Shown here one piece after another: positions 6,980 to 11,331 of a DNA stretch of 11,331 nucleotides. This DNA is from CAIXSC01 sp040381235 (GTDB lineage: Bacteria > Planctomycetota > Planctomycetia > Pirellulales > Pirellulaceae), in contig JBEIHS010000175.1 in assembly GCA_040381235.1 (NCBI GenBank), positions 1 to 11,331 on the forward strand, given 5' to 3'. The first letter of the stretch is position 1; every line of letters begins with the position of its first letter. Below the pieces are notes generated by a model. The model was not told the origin of the DNA and ran no database searches. It saw only the letters and a list, made by a program, of their open reading frames with translations. The position numbers and the translations under genes were made by a program.

Positions 6980-9670
6980 TTACCATTCGAACTCGGCGGC
7001 CACCGGATCGTGATCGCTGGCCCGCGCGGTGGAGCCGAAGTCGGCGTTGCGATGGAAGATCGCCACCCGCGCGGCGCGAAACCGCCCGCGGGCCGCCAGT
7101 AGATGATCCAGCGTTTGCGAATTGCCCTGGAAGTTGTAGGTGTAGCGGTCCGGCGGCGGAATCGACTCCATCAAGTTCTCGAGCAACTGGCCTTCCCGCA
7201 ACGCCGCCAGCGGCGCGGAAAACTCGAAGTCGTTCAAATCGCCCAGCACGAACAGGCCGGCGCCCGGATCAGCGGCGGCGAGCGCCGCCGTGTGGCGCCG
7301 CACGGCGGCCGCCTGCGCGACACGGCGCTCTTCGCTGCGCCGCAGCGGCGGTTGCGCGGCCCCGAACAGCGGATCATCGGGCGACTTCGACGCGAAATGG
7401 CAGTTGATCAACACCACGCGGCGCGTCCCCGCCATGAAGTCCCCGACGAGCGGCTTGCGGCTGTCCACGAACGCCGGATCGTCGGCGCCGAACCGCGTAA
7501 GTCGCCCCGTATCAAGTCGCACGCGGTCCGCTCGATGCAGAAAGGCGCAGCGGATATTCGCGCCCGGAGCCCCGCCATCGGCGTTGTTCGCGGGTTCAAG
7601 ATCGCTGAACGTGTACGCCGGCCCGCCTAATCGCGTAATCGCCGCGACCAACCGCCGGCCAGTCTCCCGCGCCGACACCACCCCGTCGTCGACTTCGCCA
7701 TTGTCATCCTGGATCTCTTGCAACGCGACGATGTCCGGCCCGCCCAGGCCAACCGCGATGACACGCGCCACGGCCTCCATCTTCGCCGCCGGCGCCGTCG
7801 CCGCGAGATTCTCGACGTTGAAAGTCGCGATCCGCAGCCGCTCCGGCCCCGCTGATTGGCTCGTCGCGCCGCCGCTGCCAGCAGCGCCGCCGCTGCCAGC
7901 AGCGCCGCCTGTCGCGCTGAATGAGGCGCCGCCTGTCGCGGGGCCAGCGCCACGGCCCAAGCCCGGCGCGAACACCGGAGGCACGGCCAACGCGTCCGTG
8001 ACCGGCGCGCGGGCGACCAGTTCCAGTTTGCGGTTATTGAGCACGCGGAAATTGCCGAAGTCGTAGTCGACAACGCCCGTGAATGACGCCAGCTTATCGC
8101 CGACCACGGCGGCCGGCGGGCGCGGCATCAGCACATCGTCGACCAGGATCCGCTCGGGGTTGAAATCGCTGGCGGCGACACGCAGCCCGCCCCGAGCGGT
8201 TCGCGGTCCGGCGTCGCGGCCGCCGTTGACCACCACAGCCAATTCGCCGAAGCGGTTCGTCGCGCTGACCGCCAGCGGTTCGACAACTTCCACCAACATC
8301 CCTTCGAGGCTTTCCCAAAAATCGATGCCATCGCTTGTTGGCTCGAACAGGGCCAGCCGATCGTCGTCGATCACGTCCGCGGGCAGCGGCCGTCCGCCAC
8401 GCCCCAAACGCACGGGCGACGGGAGCGGCGCGCCGCCCAGAACTTGAACGGTGGCCGACCCGATCCGCGTCACACTCAGCTCGCCGGCCGCCGCTGGCTC
8501 GTGCACGATGCCGGTGATGACCACTCGCTCGCCGACTTTCGCGGGCACAGGCCGTCCCGTCGCGACGAACAGCCCCTCAGCGGTCGCGTCGTCGGCGTCC
8601 GGCTCGAGCGATTGCACGAACAGTCCGCCGCCGGTGGCGGCTGTGACCACGCCGCCGGTCTCGATCTCGCGGCCGGCCAGTGGCGAACGATGCGCCGCGC
8701 CTTGGATCCGCGCGATCGTGACGCGTTCGCGCGCCGCGAAAGTGAAGACGCGATTCGGTTCGCCGGGCGTGTTGCTCGCCTCGCCGCGTTCCGGCGTGCC
8801 GCTCATCCCTGGCAGTCCTTCGCCATCGAAGTCGTTGCGCACCCAGCCGGTCGGCGAGTCGGCGGAGGGAGGGAAACGCGACGCGCCGCCAGGCGTGAAC
8901 CCGCCCGCGAACTCGCGGCCCAGCACCGGTTGCGTGTAGTGCCGGTCCCGCGGATCGCCATCGTGGATCGCGACTCCATCGAGCCGTTCGCGCCACGGCT
9001 GGCGATCGAGCTGCCCGTCGTTGTCGCCATCCAGGTCATCCCCGATTCGGCCCGTGAAGCCGCGCACAAGCAACAGCGTCAAGGAGCCGTTTTCCAGGAC
9101 ATCGGCGAGCCACTCGGTGGTCCACAAACCACGAGCATCCGCGCGGGTGAGCCGCTGCGTCGAGCGCACCAGTCCCGCCGCATCGCCGCGGTTGTCGCCT
9201 TCGATCTGCACAAGGAACAGGTCGGACAGATCGGCGTCAGCGCCCGCCAGCACCTCGACAAACTCGCGAGTGTCCGTGCCCGCATGGTTGAAGACAAACT
9301 CATTCAGACGCGGCGCCAGAGGCTCCGCCTTCCGTTCGGCCGCGCCCGCCATCGGCAGGCCACCGGGCGTGACCGCGGCCGCCAACACGCAGCCAGCCAC
9401 GGCGGCGGCGACAATGCGCGACGCCGCCGCTCGTAGGTTCGCGCGCGATGGTCGCTTCGCGGTGGCCGCCGGGATCTCGCGGGCGGCGGGGGCCGTGCGC
9501 CGAGCGGATCGGCGACCGGCATTCGACGCGGCGTGGCGAGCGGTGCGGGGCTGGCGACACGCCGCGACGGCGTTGGAGCCGCTTACGGGCTGAGCGGCGA
9601 ACGCACCTCGTAGCGGATCATCCGGTTCACTCGCTGCGGCAGCTCTTTGACGAGGCAGTTGAGTCGACAT
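6980..9670 (-). CDS. Secreted multidomain nuclease (LTD + YhcR-like OB fold + endonuclease/exonuclease/phosphatase)
   Basis: Numbering is from ATG 9670 (896 residues). A long Arg/Ala-rich leader precedes a hydrophobic segment (about 86-100). A lamin-tail-like region (about 116-310, starting PRLNEFVFNHAGTDTREFVEV) includes an acidic DDLDGDNDGQLD loop (211-222) that may bind Ca2+. A YhcR/ExeM-type OB-fold region (about 315-555, IQGAAHRSPLAG...GVVTA) follows, then a Gly/Ala/Ser linker (570-610). The catalytic domain (611-896) has the expected motifs: TFNVEN (616-621), LQE (650-652), NCHFASKS (756-763), GDLND (810-814), LDH (854-856) and SDHDP (885-889), so the metal-dependent active site looks intact. 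Likely cleaves extracellular DNA or RNA, supplying phosphate and nucleosides. The start is uncertain: GTG 9700 is also in frame, neither has a clear ribosome site, and both overlap the preceding gene. A lipobox-like VAGC lies within the hydrophobic segment. Confidence 0.88.
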   Translation of the reverse strand: MSTQLPRQRAAAASEPDDPLRGAFAAQPVSGSNAVAACRQPRTARHAASNAGRRSARRTAPAAREIPAATAKRPSRANLRAAASRIVAAAVAGCVLAAAVTPGGLPMAGAAERKAEPLAPRLNEFVFNHAGTDTREFVEVLAGADADLSDLFLVQIEGDNRGDAAGLVRSTQRLTRADARGLWTTEWLADVLENGSLTLLLVRGFTGRIGDDLDGDNDGQLDRQPWRERLDGVAIHDGDPRDRHYTQPVLGREFAGGFTPGGASRFPPSADSPTGWVRNDFDGEGLPGMSGTPERGEASNTPGEPNRVFTFAARERVTIARIQGAAHRSPLAGREIETGGVVTAATGGGLFVQSLEPDADDATAEGLFVATGRPVPAKVGERVVITGIVHEPAAAGELSVTRIGSATVQVLGGAPLPSPVRLGRGGRPLPADVIDDDRLALFEPTSDGIDFWESLEGMLVEVVEPLAVSATNRFGELAVVVNGGRDAGPRTARGGLRVAASDFNPERILVDDVLMPRPPAAVVGDKLASFTGVVDYDFGNFRVLNNRKLELVARAPVTDALAVPPVFAPGLGRGAGPATGGASFSATGGAAGSGGAAGSGGATSQSAGPERLRIATFNVENLAATAPAAKMEAVARVIAVGLGGPDIVALQEIQDDNGEVDDGVVSARETGRRLVAAITRLGGPAYTFSDLEPANNADGGAPGANIRCAFLHRADRVRLDTGRLTRFGADDPAFVDSRKPLVGDFMAGTRRVVLINCHFASKSPDDPLFGAAQPPLRRSEERRVAQAAAVRRHTAALAAADPGAGLFVLGDLNDFEFSAPLAALREGQLLENLMESIPPPDRYTYNFQGNSQTLDHLLAARGRFRAARVAIFHRNADFGSTARASDHDPVAAEFEW
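7871..7906. repeat. In-frame 18-bp duplication in the nuclease linker
   Basis: The 18-bp word gccgctgccagcagcgcc occurs twice head to tail (7871-7888 and 7889-7906). Being a multiple of 3 it keeps the frame and encodes a repeated GGAAGS-type word in the flexible linker before the catalytic domain. Linker length is probably variable between strains. Confidence 0.8.
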
Positions 9671-9879
9671 TCGGCGATCGTTGCGGAGTGAGGCACCCAC
9701 GCCCCTTGGGCGAAGACAAAGGTCCGCTTCTGTTCGTCTTCCATCACGATCACGGGCGCGCCATAGACGATCGGAGCGCGCCGCTCGTACACAGGCGCGG
9801 GCGGGAGTGCGGGTCGAGGGTCGCGGGGAGGTGCGGGGTTGCGTTTGCGATTCTGGTTATGGCGATGCTTTTGAGCCAT
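9583..9879 (-). CDS. Small conserved planctomycete-type protein of unknown function
   Basis: From the ATG at 9879 the product has 98 residues. Residues 1-28 are basic and Pro-rich (MAQKHRHNQNRKRNPAPPRD...). The rest is compact: YGAPVIVMEDEQKRTFVF (39-56), GAWVPHSATIAECRLNC (59-75) and VKELPQRVNRMIRYEVRSP (77-95). Two cysteines (71 and 75) sit four residues apart and might bind metal or form a redox pair; this is speculation. I recall short planctomycete hypotheticals with the same 'AEC...C.VKELPQ.VN.M.RYE' pattern, which supports this start over an upstream in-frame ATG at 10035 that would run back through the terminator. There is no signal peptide, so it is probably cytoplasmic. It lies just upstream of the nuclease, overlapping its probable start, and may be co-transcribed. 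Confidence 0.78.
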   Translation of the reverse strand: MAQKHRHNQNRKRNPAPPRDPRPALPPAPVYERRAPIVYGAPVIVMEDEQKRTFVFAQGAWVPHSATIAECRLNCLVKELPQRVNRMIRYEVRSPLSP

Positions 9880-9971
9880 GAGCCGCTTTCGTGCTGGAGG
9901 ATCGCGGACCGAATCGCTGGATGCGGACCCGCGGAGGACAGACGAGCGGACCGAGGCCCAATCGTATGTGT

Positions 9972-9984
9972 GGGAAAAATTCCC
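9972..9984. other. Short palindrome upstream of the 98-residue protein gene
   Basis: GGGAA-AAA-TTCCC is a perfect inverted repeat with 5-bp arms, lying 92 bp before the ATG at 9879 and between that gene and the upstream terminator. It sits where a promoter or operator for the 9583-9879 gene would be expected. The arms are short enough to occur by chance. Confidence 0.3.
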
Positions 9985-10008
9985 GAAAACTTCACGTACC
10001 GCGGTCAA

Positions 10009-10050
10009 TAAACAAGAACGGCCGCGAAAGACCAACGTCTTTCGCGGCCG
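10009..10050 (-). terminator. Intrinsic terminator of the RRM protein gene
   Basis: A perfect 14-bp stem (cggccgcgaaagac at 10019-10032 against gtctttcgcggccg at 10037-10050) has a 4-base loop. On the minus strand it is followed by the T-rich tail TTCTTGTTTA (10018-10009). It begins about 90 bp beyond the RRM stop codon. On the plus strand the following bases are not T-rich, so it acts for minus-strand transcription. It separates the RRM gene from the 98-residue protein gene. Confidence 0.88.
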
Positions 10051-10138
10051 ATTTCGCCTGCTTCAACGTGACCGCAAAGGTGACTTGAAACGCGCGGAAG
10101 GGATCATCCCAGCCGGCGCGAGCCGCTCCGGGGAACGA

Positions 10139-10525
10139 CTAGTACCGACGGCCGCCACCGCCACCGCTGCGGCCGCCACCGCCACCGCCGCCGTAGCCAC
10201 CGCCGCCGCCGCCACCATAACCGCCACCGCCGCCGCCATAACTGCGGCCGCCGCCGCCGCCACCGCCGCCACGGTCTTCACGCGGACGAGCTTCGTTGAC
10301 TGTCAACGCTCGGCCTTCATGCTCCTTCGAATTCAGGGCGTCGATCGCCGCCTGAGCCTGGGACGAATCGCCCATTTCCACGAAGCCAAATCCCTTGCTC
10401 CGCCCTGTGTCGCGATCCTGAACTACCTGCGCACTTTTCACTTGGCCATACTGCGAGAACAACGCCTCGAGACTTTGGCTCGTGACACTGTAGCTCAGAT
10501 TGCCGACATACAAACGCGTTCCCAC
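10139..10525 (-). CDS. RRM-type RNA-binding protein with glycine-rich tail
   Basis: From GTG 10525 the product is 128 residues: one RNA recognition motif and a Gly/Arg/Tyr tail. RNP2 is LYVGNL (5-10) and RNP1 is KGFGFVEM (44-51), keeping the aromatic residues that stack on RNA bases (Tyr6, Phe46, Phe48). The domain ends near residue 80 (ALTVNEARPR). Residues 85-128 are almost only Gly with Arg, Ser and Tyr (GGGGRSYGGGG... ending RRY), as in bacterial and cyanobacterial glycine-rich Rbp proteins, where such proteins bind single-stranded RNA and are often cold- or stress-induced. It is probably cytoplasmic. The frame is open to 10807, but the GTG with AAGGA seven bases upstream sits exactly at the domain start, and the extra 94 residues are unlike the family. 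It is a single-gene transcript by its own terminator. Confidence 0.93.
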   Translation of the reverse strand: MGTRLYVGNLSYSVTSQSLEALFSQYGQVKSAQVVQDRDTGRSKGFGFVEMGDSSQAQAAIDALNSKEHEGRALTVNEARPREDRGGGGGGGGRSYGGGGGGYGGGGGGGYGGGGGGGRSGGGGGRRY

Positions 10526-10532
10526 CGGAAAT

Positions 10533-10537
10533 TCCTT
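10533..10537 (-). promoter_or_regulatory. Ribosome binding site deciding the GTG start of the RRM gene
   Basis: AAGGA on the minus strand (10537-10533) lies seven bases before the GTG at 10525, an optimal Shine-Dalgarno spacing. It selects the start that places the RRM at the very N-terminus. Confidence 0.8.
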
Positions 10538-10927
10538 AGAACTGAACCAACGGCCACCGTGATGACTTTCCGGGCCGAAAAGAAAGGGACCTGTGTGGCG
10601 ATCCACCCAAAACGTGCGACGAAAAAGTGCGGCGAACAAACCAAATCGACTGCACGCTGCGCTTGCGTCGGAGAACGATCCCCTGGGTTGTATCTGATCA
10701 TCCCTCCGGTTGCTAGTAGCGCCGTGCCGGCATGCAGCGATTTCACCCGCTTGCTCACCCGCTCCGCTTCGCCGACGCGACAGGAATCGCTCGCCCACGC
10801 GCATCACATCGACGCTCGATTCCCATTCGGTCCGGCCAGAACCAAACTACGCGAAGCATAGGGGAAATCCGGAAGAGGCCGCAAGCGATTTCCGCCGATT
10901 CGCAGCGGAAGGTGGGACGAGGCAGTC

Positions 10928-10953
10928 TTCAGATTTCGGTTTTCAGTTTTCAG
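10928..10953. repeat. Degenerate heptamer repeat (ttcagtt-like), 3.7 copies
   Basis: Units ttcagat, ttcggtt, ttcagtt and ttcag follow each other with a period of 7. On the minus strand the unit reads ctgaaaa-like. The short AT-richer array stands out in GC-rich surroundings. Confidence 0.7.
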
Positions 10954-11243
10954 GAGGGGCGCGCTGTTCGGTTGTCGCGCGAGGCACGACGACTGGGGAT
11001 CGTGCTTATCGACACCTGCTAGCGGGAAACGCGATGGCATGGCCCGTGACCGGACACGGATTGTCCTTCGGCAGCTCGCGATGGCGCGGCATGACCGACT
11101 TCCAGTCCGTCGCATCGTGCGTCGCGCCGCGGACTTCGAAGTCGACGGCCCGGAATGCTCAGCAAGGCCACGGAATTCCCACCCCAGTCTCGGCTTTGAC
11201 AACGCATGCGAACGCCGCTCAGTTGTGCCGCGTCAGCCGACGG

Positions 11244-11329
11244 ACCGACAACCGACAACCGACAACCGACAACCGACAACCGACAACCGACAACCGACAA
11301 CCGACAACCGACAACCGACAACCGACAAC
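11244..11329. repeat. Heptamer tandem repeat (accgaca)n, about 12 copies, at the window edge
   Basis: The unit accgaca repeats without a mismatch for about 12.3 copies from 11244 to 11329 and then breaks two bases before the window end. On the minus strand it translates as the repeating SVVGCRL word, a known type of false protein from heptamer repeats. Seven is not a multiple of 3, so all frames give the same 7-residue peptide cycle. It resembles the short tandemly repeated heptamers of some cyanobacteria and planctomycetes. Confidence 0.93.
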
Positions 11330-11331
11330 GG

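Larger units (their letters stand above)
10526..11243. other. Long non-coding stretch upstream of the RRM gene
   Basis: About 720 bp hold no gene I can support. Frames on both strands translate to Arg/Ser/Pro-rich sequence without recognisable motifs or good ribosome binding sites. The part nearest the RRM gene (about 10526-10760) should contain its promoter and leader, but I cannot pick a clear -35/-10 pair. A heptamer array lies at 10928-10953. Confidence 0.55.

Noticed and set aside
10495..10758. Possible leader peptide gene overlapping the RRM start, with GGAGGG before an internal ATG
   Set aside because: The purine run directly abuts the ATG (spacing too short), and the translation shows no sign of conservation; kept only as part of the RRM leader.
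9878..10861. A 327-codon plus-strand frame across the RRM gene
   Set aside because: It reads antisense through the glycine tail (giving poly-Ala/Thr) and through the terminator hairpin; the RRM on the minus strand is unambiguous.
11019..11321. Minus-strand frame with repeating SVVGCRL words
   Set aside because: Product of the 7-bp tandem repeat; not a plausible protein.

Overview
The window looks like chromosomal DNA of a high-GC planctomycete, probably of the Pirellulales type. Support for this: an N-terminal L-E-x-L-E-R-R motif on a large exported protein; secreted proteins of kinds I recall mainly from planctomycetes (a GWDY/QGGTGAY-tailed protein, a 98-residue 'VKELPQ...IRYEVR' protein); a glycine-rich RRM protein; and short tandem repeats between genes. 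No rRNA, tRNA, CRISPR array, transposase or phage gene is visible. The assignment rests on remembered family features, not a search.

Layout. Positions 1-410 hold no convincing gene, but a 19-bp tandem repeat (160-311) and a hexamer repeat (366-389). Three minus-strand genes follow: a His-rich lipoprotein (411-1100), a secreted protein with a GWDY/QGGTGAY tail (1448-2140), and a large exported protein with two GlcG/HbpS-like domains (2249-4555). Divergent from the last is a plus-strand gene for a predicted outer-membrane beta-barrel (4774-6960). Convergent with the barrel is a long secreted nuclease of the YhcR/ExeM type (6980-9670), preceded on the same strand by a small conserved protein (9583-9879) that it appears to overlap. 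An RRM RNA-binding protein (10139-10525, GTG start) ends at a strong intrinsic terminator (10019-10050). Positions 10526-11331 hold no convincing gene and end in a heptamer tandem repeat that runs to the window edge.

How the genes may work together. Most products carry export signals, so this is largely an envelope/secreted segment. The GlcG/HbpS-like protein and the barrel share a divergent intergenic region and might act together at the outer membrane; this is inference. The lipoprotein gene has a TATAAT box overlapped upstream by a perfect inverted repeat that also reads as TTGCAA-N5-TTGCAT, which would suit control by a metal-responsive Fur-family regulator. The nuclease could scavenge extracellular nucleic acid for phosphate and nucleosides. 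I do not see a defined multi-gene new system. The best leads are the barrel/GlcG pair, the lipoprotein operator and the repeat families.
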